Shown: positions 1 through 12,067, counted from the first letter of the stretch. The stretch: 64,000 bases of DNA from Anniella stebbinsi (GCA_029215795.1 JARDYH010000001.1:308355154-308419153); one strand, 5' to 3'. Made by a program: numbers and translations. The notes: generated by a model from the letters alone, not told the origin.

Positions 1-136
1 ATAGGGCTACACTCATTTCCAAACCTTGCAGACGTAGAAAGTCATCAGGTCACCTAACGTGGATCAATAGGTGAAAACTCCTTGGAACAAGCAGCTCATG
101 AACAAATTGTTTACATTAAAAATTTGTTTGCAAGCC

Positions 137-330
137 AATGTGGTGTATTGGTTAGTGTTGGACTGAGGAGACTTGGGTTTTAATCCCACTTGGCCATGAA
201 GCTGACTATCAGCCTATCCTACCTTGTAGTGAGGATAAAACGAAGAGGAGAAGAATCATATATGCTGCCTTGGGCTCCTTAGAGGAAAGGCAGGATATAA
301 ATGTACCAAATAAATAAATAATGAATGAAT
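137..330 (+). repeat. tRNA-derived SINE (family 1)
   Basis: The head has a tRNA-like A box (tattggttagtgttggac) and B box (gggttttaatccca). The body reads ttgtagtgaggataaaac and gggctccttagaggaaaggc, and the tail is an (AATA)n run. The same body occurs on the minus strand at 18.9-19.1 kb. This is a typical squamate tRNA SINE, with an internal Pol III promoter and mobilised by a LINE partner. Confidence 0.75.
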
Positions 331-519
331 AAAAAAGAGCGAGGAACACATTCTGAAATGTCTGGCAGAATTTTTTAGATCTCTATGCCGACTGAGGAGT
401 GGATGGTGTGTTCCTCCCCTTTGTAACACCCAGCCTCCTGCACTATCAATACCAAGCACTCTGGGTTTTTTTTAAAAAATCATTTTCTTTTCCTTTTCAA
501 CTCCCACTTGGGGATTGTC

Positions 520-715
520 ATGTTGTGTGAACTTGATAAGCGTGGGTTATGTGAGGGTTAAACAACACTGGCATACCCATGGTCTGTTTCAGAGTTATGT
601 GCAGGTTGTTTAAGTCTTGCATAACCCACTCACCAGGTTCACCCAGCACGACAACCCCCGAGCAGGGGTTGCATATTCAAATGGTGGTCGTACACATGTT
701 GTGTAAACAGCCCCC
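520..715. repeat. candidate MITE with degraded inverted repeats
   Basis: The segment gtcatgttgtgtgaac at the left and cacatgttgtgtaaac at the right, with cgtgggttatgtga and caggttcacccagcacgacaac between, resembles the 'Cagacaacacgata' MITE group seen elsewhere in the window. Boundaries are approximate and no target duplication is clear. Confidence 0.4.
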
Positions 716-864
716 TTCTCTTTTAAATATACCATAAATAGGCAAATTAGCAGATGTGGAAGTGATAACTGTAAATGGTTTAACATGTAAGACCCAGAAC
801 TTATTACATATCAGTAACCTGAAGGGAAGTGTGCAGGGAGGGAACCATGGGAAATGGAGCTTTA

Positions 865-1095
<231 letters not shown>

Positions 1096-1099
1096 TCAC

Positions 1100-1950
1100 T
1101 GATATATGTTTACTTTTAAATCCTAATCACACACCAAGGACACTATAGAAAATAGACATTTTTAAATAGTGAGAATATCTGTGGATGAGCAAAGTTGCCA
1201 CACCTAGGAACACCCTGCACACCTTCCCAAATTCCTTTTACACCCAGTTTTGTCCTTCCAAAACACAGTTTCTACCTCCAAGAAAACACAATTCTGTGAT
1301 GCCTTTCAAATTATGTTCCTAATTACACAACTAATTTCATCCTTCCTGTAGATCCCAAGTACATCTGATTGCTACCACAATAGACTAAACAATACTGATA
1401 TAGTCATGCTAATGGAACGGGGGACTAGGCAGATCTTCATCAAAAATAAATCGTGGTCTATTAAATGGCAAGAAACAGTCAGTCTTTCAAACTAGGATGT
1501 TTATTTGAAGCTGTGGTGGACTGAAGGACACGCGGCACTATAATCAGAGCTGCAGGCCGCTCTGACTGATATCTCACACTTTTTCTGCCCACACTCACTC
1601 AGTCACACTGACGCAAGCAAACAGGCAACTTTCCTATATCTTGCTAGCCTCAAGCTTGAAAATCTACCATAACATAGAGATTGCAGTCATTCTGCTCTTA
1701 ATGCCAGTCAGCATTTTAACTTTCCGCACCACTGGAAACAAGCCCCATTTTCCGTATCTTATGTACCAAAACAACTTTCGTGTTGTCCAGTGCCAGGATT
1801 TCAAAGGATTCCCAACAAAATGGCACAGGGCAGGCATGGTAGCCTTTCCACAGAGACACTCTCAAGAAATTTGCTACAGAATAGTGGGGTGGAGTTAGAC
1901 TCATACCCCAGTTAGTATTCTCAGTCCTCATTAGGCTGTTTAGGGATTCC
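1100..1950. other. intronic sequence, nothing recognised
   Basis: AT-rich unique-looking sequence. The short open frames here have no splice context or recognisable domain. Confidence 0.5.
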
Positions 1951-1954
1951 CTCC

Positions 1955-1985
1955 AGGAGGAGGAGGAGGAGGAGGAGGAGGAGGA
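1955..1985 (+). repeat. (AGG)n microsatellite
   Basis: About ten AGG units in a row. They create a spurious poly-Ser open frame on the minus strand. Confidence 0.95.
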
Positions 1986-3207
1986 ACACACATCATCTTG
2001 ACATGCAGGACTCAGGAACAAAAAATGTATTTTACTTCACCATTCCAGCACTCGCAAACCTCATAACATTTTTGCAAACAGCCACAAAAAGATTCCAATA
2101 AATATTTATCCTTAAGCTTCTGCCATCTTTCCATTAGTTCTATCCCCTTTTCATAATAGCCATTTCCTCTTCCCAAAACATACAACCTTTTACTCCTCAG
2201 TTCTTCCTCAGTCACATGGCCAGTTCCAAATCAAGAGTATCTCCCCTAATTCCTCACAAAGCCACTAAAGTCAGTGCTCAACTCCACTTTTCCTCTTTCC
2301 TCTTTCCTCCTTCCTCCCAGCTTCTGCATTCTTCATTCAAGCGAACACAGTGAATCAGGATAGCCACCGACATACTGAAAACAGACTGGAAGTATTCCTC
2401 CTGGGCTGACTGACCTTTAAAACACACACATACACACACACACTGCTTCTTTAGTTATTGGCAAAAATGCTGATAAATTGTTTGGCTGCCCACTGAAAGC
2501 AGTCATTTTGGAAGAAAAAGCTGCATACTGTATACGTGAGCCAGTTTTTTTCCAGAATGACAGGTTTACTCCCTTTCAAGCATCCTTGTACAAATTTAGA
2601 ACTATTGGCCCTGGAACACTGCATAGGTAACAGGTTCATCAAAGGAGATCATATCTCCTTTAGTTTATTCTACGTCTTTTTGAACAGTTTTTGGGACTCC
2701 AGTCCAGCTGGTAAGTGAAAACGTAAAAAGCAATGCAATACAGGAACACTGTAGTTCAAATTACTAGAAGGAGAAACATAACTTCTTTCTCATTTTAGTA
2801 ATGGTGTATTGATACTGCACAACAAATGAGCCACAAGTGTATATTTGTTGATCTTTAAATTGTTAATCTGGAAAGGCCCTCAGCATACCACAAGTAATAA
2901 CAGAAATGAGAATGTGTATATAAATATCAAACACTGCTGTTCAATATTGCAAGTGTCACATACCCATGCCAAAAAGAAGAAGAAAAAAACCTTTGAGAGG
3001 TGAAGCTGCCATCCCCAAAGGCTGGAATCCAAAAGGACAGCATAAATCAATCAGAACCCAGCCTCCTCTCAAGGATGAAAGAAACTCTCAGCCTTGTGAG
3101 GGCTGTGCTTTCAAGGACTGCCAACTATGCCTAGAAGGGAGAAACACAGGGTTTTGCTCATGACAGGTGTGTTCTCTAATGGAACAACGTTACTTCAACT
3201 ATTTAAG

Positions 3208-3211
<4 letters not shown>
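1986..3211. other. intronic sequence, nothing recognised
   Basis: Contains a short (CA)n run near 2421-2443 and otherwise no repeat or coding signal I recognise. Confidence 0.45.

Positions 3212-3271
<60 letters not shown>
3212..3271 (+). repeat. (AG)30 microsatellite
   Basis: Thirty uninterrupted AG units, long enough to be length-polymorphic. They produce a false Arg-Glu repeat open frame. Confidence 0.97.
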
Positions 3272-3276
<5 letters not shown>

Positions 3277-3487
3277 GGAACCCTTTCATCCCTGCCCAGT
3301 TTGCTGATACTATCTTCCAGCTGTCATCAGCTGGCCTTCTTTTTTTACCAAAGACAAGGAATGGAGGGGAAAAGAGTGCAGCAGTAACAAAAGAAACAGG
3401 AGGAAAGGCAGTTCCCCCTCCAAGCTAGGAATGAAACTCTTTTTGGTTTCCCAACCATTTGGTAGTGCTGAAAGTGCCTGATACAAG

Positions 3488-3620
3488 CAGCCTTCTCCAA
3501 CCTTGCTCCCCACAAGAGATGTGTTGAACAACAACTCCCATTACCCCAGCCACCTTCGTCAACAGCTGGAGCTGATGAGAGCTCCATCATATATGGAGAG
3601 TGCCAGGTTGGGGAAGGCTG
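3488..3620. mobile_element. short inverted-repeat MITE, family A
   Basis: Begins cagccttctccaacct and ends aggttggggaaggctg, which are inverted complements. The inner arms are acaactcccattacc and a degraded partner. Related copies lie at 11.53, 12.96 and 46.05 kb. Flanking 8-mers do not match, so I cannot show a target duplication. Confidence 0.7.
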
Positions 3621-3969
3621 ATCTAGTTAACTGTACAGAACAGCCCTGTTATCCTGACTTACGACAACACACTCAAACCTCTCTTTGCAGGGTCCAGAAT
3701 ATTTTCTTCCCAACAAGGATATTATAAGCTTGTCCTCTTTCAACTAGGCAGAAATTACTTTACGAACAAGAGGAAAATTCGACCCAGAGAGAAAGGCAAA
3801 GAGGCAGAGACTACTGCAACATAGGGCTGGACCAAAGATCAACCATTAGAAGTTGAAGTTCAAACTATGTTACATATTCCTATCCAGGACAAGACACCCA
3901 ATATCTACAGGAAGAAATAAAGTTTAAAGAATAGAGCGGAGTGCGACCGCCCTGGCTGGCCCCACACCT

Positions 3970-4520
3970 GACTCTGTGAGAGAGTTCAGACAACACGATA
4001 ACTAATAGTGGTTTAAACAGTCGACGGTTGGTTATTTAACCAGCCATGGATTGTGTCACGTGGAGGGAGTTATTTAACCAATGGCTGTTTATCTGGCCAA
4101 AATAACTAACGCAAATAACCAATGCAGTGCAGAGTTGGCTATCTGAACCACCATTGGTTATCATGTTGTGTGGAGGGCACCGTTGGTTATTTCCTCGGCC
4201 ACCACTGGTTATTTCGTCAGTCATAGAGTCGCAAGGCAAGAGCGGTCAAAGCAGTGGCTGCCGCTCTAGTCCAGCTGGCAGGAGAGATTTTCAGCAGCAA
4301 TGGCTGACTGGATAGTAGAGGGAGACTGAGAGGGGGGAGAGAGCAGGGGATGAGTGAGTCAACTCAGTGTGGACTAATAGTTAACTCAACGCTGATCCTA
4401 ATCAATACCACAGTTGATTATTATCATGTTGTGTGGGGAGTACCGCCTAGATAAACAACTGTCATGTTGATTATTACCTCACCGTTGACTATCGTGTTGT
4501 CTGAACACAGCCTAAGTATT
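3970..4520. mobile_element. MITE of the 'Cagacaacacgata' family, long form
   Basis: The left end gttcagacaacacgataact is the inverted complement of the right end tcgtgttgtctgaac. The interior repeats ggttatttaacc and ttggttat motifs in both orientations. It shares gttgattattacc and gtgtggggagtac with copies at 5.0, 27.2 and 61.7 kb. There is no transposase frame, so it is non-autonomous. Confidence 0.7.
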
Positions 4521-4600
4521 GGGACAAAGGTGAGAATTGCATTTCTACAGCTATGTCCACAGAAACCCAATTCTCACCTTTGTTCCAATGCATGGAATAA

Positions 4601-4790
4601 GTATTATTATTAGTAGTAGTAATATATACTGCTTAATATAATAAAATCTCTAAGCGGTTCACATATAAATATTTAAAATCACATCAAAATGTTATTAATT
4701 TTTCAGCTACAGTAACAATACCAATCACATTTAAAATACACTACTAAAAACAATTCCAACTGCAATAACTGTACTTCTTGTGGGCTTCTT
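4601..4790 (-). repeat. LINE/SINE 3' tail, minus strand
   Basis: Reading leftwards, tgtgaaccgcttagagatttt leads to a tail of simple TAA-type repeats. The same tail is clearer at 11.0-11.25 kb. The family is probably an L2-mobilised element; class is not certain. Confidence 0.5.
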
Positions 4791-5013
4791 GAAAGCATCT
4801 GACTAGCTACTGCTGGAAACAGGATGTTGGGTAAGATAGATTCTTCATCTGATTCAGCAGGGCTTCTTATGTTCACTCAAGTTTGCCTCTCCCACATTCC
4901 CACTATTTTGCCATCATTTGACTTGCCACGCCAATGCACCATTACTACATATTAAGAACAATCACAGAGACTTGCTAAAAAGGAAAGCACAAAAATGCGA
5001 GAAACACACTGGC

Positions 5014-5240
5014 TGAATTCAGACGACACAATAAGCAACTGGGGGTGGGGAAACAATCGTCAGTTGTATTGACTATCGTTTTGTCCGAATGCTGCCATAG
5101 TCAACTCAGTGCTGATCCTAATCCACACCACAGTTGATTATTTATTACCAGGTTGTGTGGGGAGTACCTCCTAGATGAACAACTGTAAAGTTGATTATTA
5201 CCCCACCATTGACTATTGTGTCGTCCAAATTCAACCAGTG
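5014..5240. mobile_element. MITE of the 'Cagacaacacgata' family, short form
   Basis: Inverted ends ggctgaattcagacgacac and gtgtcgtccaaattcaacc enclose caatcgtcagttgtattg and cacagttgattatttatt. The order and length match the copy inserted in the DIRS element at 61707-61937. Confidence 0.8.
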
Positions 5241-6576
5241 TCTTGTCTTTCACACAGACATGCTACGCTTTCTTACTGTAAACAGTTTCCTGTCTTTTTA
5301 CTAGAAGTTTTCTCCTTCTTTGAGAGCTCCATTTCCTTCTCAGCCAGCCTTGCCAATTATAATGTACAGCACAGTGCTGAGCCATCTTTTTCATCTCAGC
5401 AATGGGGCTGTGCCTGGTTGCCTGAAAGAAATTAATTTACTCGCCACAGGCAACCAGATTCATACTTATTATTAAGTCAGCTCTAATTTATACACGCAGA
5501 CTTTCTATGGCTCTTCAGGCACTTTTGCACAAAGAGAAAAAGAGCTACGTAGAACATTTACACGACTTTCCTTCATAAACTTTAGGTTCCTGACTACAGT
5601 TATTAAATCTTAAACTTAGTTCTATGCCCAGTATGCTCCTTCTCCAAACTTGTCTTCAGAGTTGGGATGCTTGTGGAATTCCAATATGAATTGACGCTGC
5701 ATTTTCCTGGATTAATGTGCTGATTAGAATGTAGCCAACCTTCAGCTTTTATACTTTTCCAAATTTTGCATTGCAGTTTTCAGCTCAAAATATATCAAAA
5801 TATATTGAAAATGTGTTTTAAATGCATATTTTACAAGATATTACATGTACAAATATATATTTTAGGAAAAATAAAGTTAGAAGAGTATCCTGAGAAAAAA
5901 TCATCAATATGTATTTAAATGTGGATATTCTTGCAGACTGTTTTAAATTTGCAAATTAATGTGAAAATGGAATGGAACATACTTATGAGTTAACATATGC
6001 AAGGGTGTCACATATCAAAAATAGACTGATCCATCCATGCTTACTTCAACGAATCAGTAAAATTAACTTGGTCTTATAATTTGCTTTCAAGTGTAATTCC
6101 AACCCTGGCTTATAGCTAACACAGGCCGAAGAAACAGCATTGTCCCCCAAAAGAAAGAGTTATATTAGGTTGCGGCCTATTGGATTGGGAAGGTAAGTAA
6201 ATGAGGCCTAATCCCACTTTAACCTTCATTAAAAAAAGGACAGCCATCCTTCTACACACTTTCTAAAGGGCCTCTTACTGATGTTAGAGAAACATGACCA
6301 CAGTTCACTCTCAAAATGTAAACAAACAAAGAAGCCCAAATTATGTAAGATAAATTGGAATTATGAGTTAAAAACTCATAAACTTGTAAGCATCTGGCAT
6401 CCCCCATTTCAGCATCTGGGCCAGCTTCCAGATGTGCCTATATCAATTACACAGCACCAATTTACATATTTATTGGAAAGCATGTAGTACAGCCTTTCTG
6501 GAAAGAAGGCAAGTGGGGGTAGAAGTGGAGAGAATCATATATTTATACGCTTCCGCACAGAAAAACATTCTGTACA
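5241..6576. other. intronic sequence, nothing recognised
   Basis: AT-rich stretch without a recognisable repeat family or exon. The 86-codon frame that starts before 5241 has no splice context. Confidence 0.45.
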
Positions 6577-6577
6577 C

Positions 6578-6611
6578 ACACTTGATCTTAGCCAAAAGGC
6601 CAGGAAGCGAT
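6578..6611 (-). pseudogene. U2 snRNA 5'-end fragment
   Basis: On the minus strand the sequence begins atcgcttcctggcctttt and continues ggctaagatcaagtgt. This is the conserved 5' end of U2 spliceosomal RNA, including the branch-site-pairing neighbourhood, with changes at two adjacent positions. Resemblance ends after about 34 nt, so the Sm site and 3' stems are absent. This is a truncated pseudogene, not a functional snRNA gene. Confidence 0.7.
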
Positions 6612-8185
6612 ATAAAAACACTCTGTGGACAGAAAGCAAGCATGCCAAAAAGATAGCTAGGTTAGACCCTTTCCCCTACTTTTAAAAATATGAGTGAGTG
6701 CAGGGGAGTTCTGATGTGTGGGAGCACTCAACCATTGGGTCCCCATTTGCATTTTGAAGTGATATAATTCCAGAAGTGCTATGCCATGTGTTTCTAAATG
6801 TGGAGATCAGTCTTTCTTTTACAGCAATTATGAACCATTCACGTGAGCGATTTAATTCAGCTCATTATGGGTTAGTTGGCAAACTGTGTTCAAATACAAT
6901 CAAATAGTTCACAGTTCTAAACAGTAGCATGCACCTACTATCTCACGTATACTGCCAATCCTAGAACATACCTACAAGAGTCCACAAGGATTTAATTATA
7001 GAGCCTTGTTTTAATTCCTATGTCTTAATGGAAGATTGAGACCTTCTTTGCTTCACACTAATAACAAGAACAGAAATAGAAATTATTTAAGCAGGTTAAA
7101 AAGAGATTGTTAACCTGCAGTCTCACAATCTAACATCATACACAGTTAGTTCTTGAGTCAATTACAACAGTCTGTAACTTCTTCCTTGGGAAACGCACTA
7201 TGAAGTGAAAAAAATGCTTCGTGATGTGTGCACTTCCAAAACTGATACTTTAAAAAAAGGAACTACCTCCAGTTTTGCTCTGACTCAAAAACGACCCTTC
7301 CATCCTGTCCAATGAAGAGCTTGGCATAACCAGAAAGCCTACTTAGCCCAAACCAACATTATTTTTTAGTTCCACTAACTTTTGGAAATATTGTCTTCCA
7401 CCCCATAAAAAAGTCTAAGAACTAGAGAGACAGCTCACATTGCTGTGGTCTTTTCCATCAAATCAGTCTCTGCTTACTGACCAGACTCTCCCAGGCATCA
7501 GTTGCAGCTTTGAGGCAGCCAAAAAAAAAAAAAAGCAGCACACACACCCCAACACCCCTCCCCTCCCAACATATGCAGTCTTGAGCCCCAGTGTGACTAA
7601 TCACCAAAGGCCTGTGCAGTAGCCGCCTGGAAGGGAATTTGCATGCTGGCTCTCTGGGGGAGAATTCTTCAAGCTCCCACAGGGTTAGGCCATTAGCGCT
7701 GGTTCAGAGCAGATACCATTATCCCATTGAACTGATGCTTCTCTCATGAGGCAACTGCTCAAAATGAAATTCCAGCCCTACAGGGAGCAGTTCCTCCCAA
7801 TTTAATACTCTCCTTAAATATGAAAAATGAGCTTCAGGTTAGGGAAACTGAGAGAGGTGGGAGGGAAAATGACACAGAGGAATGGTTATACACAAAGGGG
7901 CCCCCTGATTCCCTCTTCAGCAGCAAACAAGCATGTCTGCCAATCCAGCCAGAGTCAGATTGTGTTCACACTAGGCCGCTATATTTCTACCATAATTTAC
8001 AGCTAAAATAGGAAATGGCTCCTTCCCATTAGTGCAGGGCTTACCATTTCTTGAGTGGCAGTCTAATGTTAAATCCAAATTGGTGTTTCTAGAAGATCCA
8101 GGGATAATTTCAAGCAGTCCAAAAGAAGGACATCATGCATGGTCCTGATAGTACAGAGTTAACTGCTGTCATCCACTTTAACATG
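6612..8185. other. intronic sequence, mostly unique
   Basis: Contains a short poly(A) run near 7521-7535 and no recognisable repeat. The block around 7620-7800 is compositionally balanced and could be conserved non-coding DNA, which cannot be judged without alignment. Confidence 0.4.
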
Positions 8186-8400
8186 TATAGTTAAATAGAG
8201 AATCAGTGGTTAAATAGTAGGACAAAGACCAGGCACATGTTCAAATTCCTATGCAATTACAAAGCTTACTAGGTAACCTTGGGCCAGTCACTATCTCTCA
8301 GCCTAACCAAGGATTGATGCAAGGACAAAATGGGCGGGGGGACATGTACTTTGACCTGAGCTCCTTGGAATAATGAAAGGATGAAATAAATTAATAAAAA
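8186..8400 (+). repeat. degraded tRNA-derived SINE (family 1)
   Basis: The middle reads aaccttgggccagtcactat and ctctcagcctaacc, then gagctccttggaataatg and a (TAAA)n-like tail. The tRNA-like head is strongly diverged, so this is an old copy. Confidence 0.7.
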
Positions 8401-8611
8401 ATACTAGGAAAAATGCAGGATCATCTAAATTTCCTCAATCATTGCAAGCAAATTATGGATAGTCATAACAGGTTTGTGTATAAGCAATTCAGCTAATTTT
8501 GTTCTTAGACAACACAGATAAAAACACAATGGTTAAGTCAAAGGAAGATCATGAGGGAATGTGGTTCTTGGGACGAGAAAAATGACCTACCCTTCCCATA
8601 GATCTTAGGCC

Positions 8612-8748
8612 AAGGGTAGGCAGAAGGTAGAGCTTCAGATAATTTGGACATCAACTCCCTGAAGTCCCTGCCAGCACTGCCAATGGTCAAGAATGCTGGG
8701 AATTCATCCAAAACATCTAGAGATCTACTTTCTGCCCATCCCTACCTT
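8612..8748. mobile_element. short inverted-repeat MITE, family C
   Basis: The left end agggtaggcagaaggtag pairs with the right end ctactttctgcccatccct. Inner arms are gacatcaactccc and gggaattcatcc. A piece of the same family (gacctactttctgcccaccc) lies inside the 46.05-kb element. Confidence 0.65.
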
Positions 8749-8750
8749 AA

Positions 8751-8829
8751 GCCACCCTGCATTGAGCAGGCGGTTGGATGTGAAGGCCTTATAGGCCCCT
8801 TCCAACTCTACTATTCTATGATTCTATGA
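8751..8829 (+). repeat. CR1 LINE 3' end
   Basis: Reads ggccttataggccccttcca and actctactattctatgattc, ending in the octamer repeat ATTCTATG that marks the 3' terminus of CR1 LINEs. It is severely 5'-truncated, as usual for CR1. Confidence 0.9.
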
Positions 8830-9039
8830 AAAGCATCTCTGTCCCCAAGGCCAGGAATTCACACTCTTTTGTGAAGTAACTAGGAGCATGGAAATAGTGT
8901 AATTTCATTGAAATTGTAGTTTTAGGAAAGGTGTACGGTAGGAGTAGTACCAGTAGGAAACAAATGAGAAAGATGTGTGTAAATGCTACCTCAGAATAAA
9001 CAGGATTCCCAACATTTGTCACAGTAACATTTCCCATGA

Positions 9040-9150
9040 CAACAAACATAACAGAATCCTATGGTACCTTAAAACAACAGATTTATTGTGGTACTAACTA
9101 CAATGTCTAGTCCATGAAAGCTTATGCCATGATAAATCAATTAAGCCTTC
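9040..9150 (-). repeat. unassigned interspersed repeat ('cataagctttc' family)
   Basis: Shares cctatggtaccttaaaacaa, gatttattgtgg and gtccatgaaagcttatgcc with segments at 10.09 and 35.17 kb. It is a common reptile repeat by impression, but I cannot assign it to a class from this window. Confidence 0.5.
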
Positions 9151-9269
9151 AGGGTGGTACAGACCTTTGTGTGGTTTGTTTTTTTAACCAATCTATTGAT
9201 ACATTTCTCTACGTATGTGCACGTGTATTCTATTGGGCTGAAATCTGCATCACTAAGGATTCCACTGTC

Positions 9270-9516
9270 AGTGAATGACCAGAACAGGGATCTTGGTATC
9301 TTGGTGGATAGCTCAAGTGTCAACGCAGTGTGCAGCTGCTGTGAAAAAGGGCAAATTCCATGTTGGGCATCATTATGAGAGACGAAAGAAAACTGCCAAT
9401 ATCATAATGTCTCTATATAAATCTATGGTTCAACGACAGTTGGAACGTTATGTACAGTTCTGGTCGTCACACCTTAAACATGATACTGTACAGCTGGAAA
9501 AGGGTGGGGGGGATTA
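9270..9516 (+). pseudogene. CR1-type LINE reverse-transcriptase ORF, C-terminal fragment
   Basis: In two frames the translation gives NDQNRDLGILVDSS and then IIMSLYKSMVQRQLERYVQF followed by WSSHLKHD. This is the conserved post-catalytic region of CR1/Jockey-type ORF2 (typical pattern DLGVLVDSS, then LYKSLVRPHLEYCVQ). Frame changes, a degraded middle and lack of the catalytic region show a dead fragment. Confidence 0.8.
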
Positions 9517-9675
9517 GGGAACCATGTTAGCCTGCTGCAGCAATAAATAAATAAATAAATACACTTGTGGAACTTAAAAGAGAGAATTTCTATCACACTA
9601 TAGGTGTTAAGCAACACCCTGAAACCCTAGAACAAGTCATGTTTTTCAAAGTGGTTTGCAAACCACTACAGCTAC

Positions 9676-10002
9676 CCACCCTCACCAGGTTCAGACATCA
9701 TGACAACCTGCGCCTGGTGAGGGTAATTAATCTAAATAGCTGGCTTATGACTGGCATACACAGGGAGGGAAAATAAGTCACTGTGGGTTATCCTGAGTTG
9801 TCAGGTACATATAAAGTAGATGTAGGGAGAACGGGCGCTTATTTTCCCTTCATGATTGTGCGAACCCACCCATTGTCAATGGCAACTGTAATTATTTTAT
9901 ATCCATCTAAGTTCGAACATAATTATCACTTGCATTTCATTCCCTTCTGAACTCATTGCTACCATTTCACACACCCCACCCTGTTCTCCATACATTTATG
10001 TG

Positions 10003-10033
<31 letters not shown>

Positions 10034-10080
10034 TATATATATACACACACACACACCTGACAACTCAGGATGATATTCCA
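9676..10080. mobile_element. candidate MITE with inverted arms and a TG/CA core
   Basis: The stretch tatcctgagttgtcaggt at about 9789-9806 is the inverted complement of acctgacaactcaggatg at about 10056-10073. A (TG)n tract followed by tatata and a (CA)n tract lies just inside the right arm. The left part, ccctcaccaggttcagac, resembles the element at 54.56 kb. Confidence 0.5.
10014..10056. repeat. (TG)n-(TA)n-(CA)n palindromic microsatellite
   Basis: A run of about eleven TG units is followed by tatatatat and then about seven CA units. The tract is self-complementary and can extrude a hairpin. Confidence 0.9.
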
Positions 10081-10089
10081 TGCATCTAA

Positions 10090-10155
10090 TGACGTGGGCT
10101 CTAGTCCATGAAAGCTTGTGCAATTATGACTTTGTTAGTCTTTAATGTGTCTCAA
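10090..10155 (-). repeat. unassigned interspersed repeat fragment
   Basis: Contains ctagtccatgaaagcttgtg and gactttgttagtctttaatg, matching the 9.05- and 35.2-kb segments. Confidence 0.45.
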
Positions 10156-11024
10156 GAATCTTAGCAATAACATTGTCATCTATTTGGGAAGAGAGCTGAA
10201 CTGAGGTCTTTTCTCCCCACTCCCTTCCTCAACCTTGGAACAGGTTAATGTTTAAATAGTAAACCTTGTTTTTGTTTACATATTGATTGCATTTGATGTT
10301 TTTTTAAAATGGTGTATGTTAGCTGCTTTGAGCTTATTTAGAAAGAAAAGCAGGATACAACTTTTTAAGGTCAATGTGACTTTTATATTGGGACTGCAGA
10401 ACAGTTTCCAACTTCTTATGCTGGATCTAGAAGATATTCCTCAACATCTGCATCCCTTGTAGGGACAGGGCTGCCGTTTCCAGAACTCAACCAACTAAAT
10501 TTAGTTGATGGGAAATAGCTTATATGCTGTGATTCCAAGTGCTATATACAATATAGCTAGCTACATGAGTTGAAGCACTGACTGGCTTGTGTCCATGCCA
10601 TGACTAGTATGTAGCAACACAACTCAGACTGCCGCAATAGCAAGCAGTGGTTCCCAAATTAGCTTTAAAAAAACATGGAAAAGCCTAGTGATGTCATGCA
10701 TAAGTAAACCACAATAAACAAAACTTTCTAGCCAGCTGCATACTTGACATTGTAGTGCCATCAATGGGAAGTTACTAAGCAGATGCAGATGATGGGCATT
10801 TAACTAGAAGGCACTTTAGTTTACTGCTACCAGAAACTGCTTCATCTCTTTTCAGATACCCAGCCTAACATGCAGTGCTCCTTCCCACAACTGATATGGG
10901 GCTGCTTTGTTTTTAACAGACATTTTTTTATTATTCTTAATTTTATCATATGCCATTTTGGGCATTTTATGGAGAAGAAGCTAATCATCCCCTTGCCCCA
11001 TTTTTAATTAAATGCAGGGAAGCT
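10156..11024. other. intronic sequence with a possible LINE tail
   Basis: About 10290-10370 reads gctgctttgagcttattt and agcaggatacaac, which resembles a plus-strand LINE or SINE tail. The rest shows nothing recognisable. Confidence 0.4.
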
Positions 11025-11250
11025 TATTTTACTTATTCATTTATGGCATTTATATACCACTGAATATAATAAAATCTCTCAGTGGTTCACAATATTCAAT
11101 ACAATATTAAAACACAACATTAAAAGCACAACATTAAAACAACTACAGTAAAATAATTGAAGGAGCAGCAAAATGAGAGGCATGGTTAGTTTACTTACAG
11201 CCCAGGGAAAGCCTGGGTGAAGAGGTGTGCTTTTAGGAGGCGTTTAAAGG
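11025..11250 (-). repeat. LINE/SINE 3' tail, minus strand
   Basis: On the minus strand it carries tgtgaaccactgagagattt, then ggtatataaatgccataaat and a TAAA-rich tail. It is the same family as 4601-4790. Confidence 0.6.
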
Positions 11251-11533
11251 TTGTCACATTTTCTGCCTTCTGAACTACACAAGAATTTTCCAGATGGTGT
11301 GTGCCGCTACAGACCAGAATTCTGTCTCACCAGACTCAATGCTTCTAATCAAGTTCCAACCATTCTTATTTGGGCAGCCTTTCTGGTTGTGTCCTATACT
11401 ATAGATTCCTCCTTGAGTCTGAGTTTGACATTCTCTTAGTTTTGACTGGATCTGTTTGCATGATTCAGTTTCTGATCTTTTGATGCTGACCTAGTAAGAA
11501 ATTGCTGACTATTAAAGCTGCCATCAAGTAGCA

Positions 11534-11627
11534 CAGCCTTTCCCAACTGCTGCACCAGAAGTGTTGGCCTATCACTATCATCCCTGACTATTGGCCATCC
11601 TGGAAGGACCTAAGTCGGGAAAGGCTG
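11534..11627. mobile_element. short inverted-repeat MITE, family A
   Basis: Starts cagcctttcccaactgc and ends gtcgggaaaggctg. A deleted copy of the family seen at 3.49 kb. Confidence 0.6.
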
Positions 11628-11828
11628 ATATAGCACAAGGACTACGCCTAATACTTGCCCAAATTGGCAGTCTAGGGCTTTGGGGACATTATTTTCCCCA
11701 CCAGAAGAGATCAGGAGTGGATGACCACATGCTTTTGCACTTCCTCCTCAGTTGCTCACAGCCCTTAACATAGACAGAAGTGAACACTTGAAATGATAAT
11801 TCTCATCTTTAACTGAACTAACAATTCT

Positions 11829-12067
11829 TTTTTTTTAATAATTTTTATTGATTTCAACATACACATACACATAATATAAACAATAATATGAAACAAACTA
11901 CCCCCCTCGACTACCCCCCGTGCACCCCCCCCCGTCCGAGACCATCTCATAATCATTCATCCTCCTTCCAAAATTTTAATGATTCTTTTGAAGGCATTTG
12001 TCCCTTTCCCGATCTTAAAACATAATCCAAAAAGGGAGTCCATATTTCTCCAAAATCACTCTTCCTG
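11829..12067 (-). mobile_element. L1 LINE 3' end, 5'-truncated, with 15-bp target duplication
   Basis: On the minus strand this matches the last codons and 3' UTR of the L1 at 30.2-32.2 kb: aatatggactcccttttt, agatcgggaaagggacaa, then a G-rich block and a T-rich end that forms the A tail on the minus strand. The flanks carry the direct repeat tgaactaacaattct at 11814-11828 and 12068-12082, a normal-length L1 target-site duplication. Only about 240 bp was copied. Confidence 0.88.

Noticed and set aside
1716..2021. Open frame with poly-Ser, and poly-Glu/poly-Ser frames at 11979-12340
   Set aside because: Produced by AGG microsatellites.
3127..3387. Arg-Glu repeat protein
   Set aside because: Translation of the (AG)30 microsatellite.
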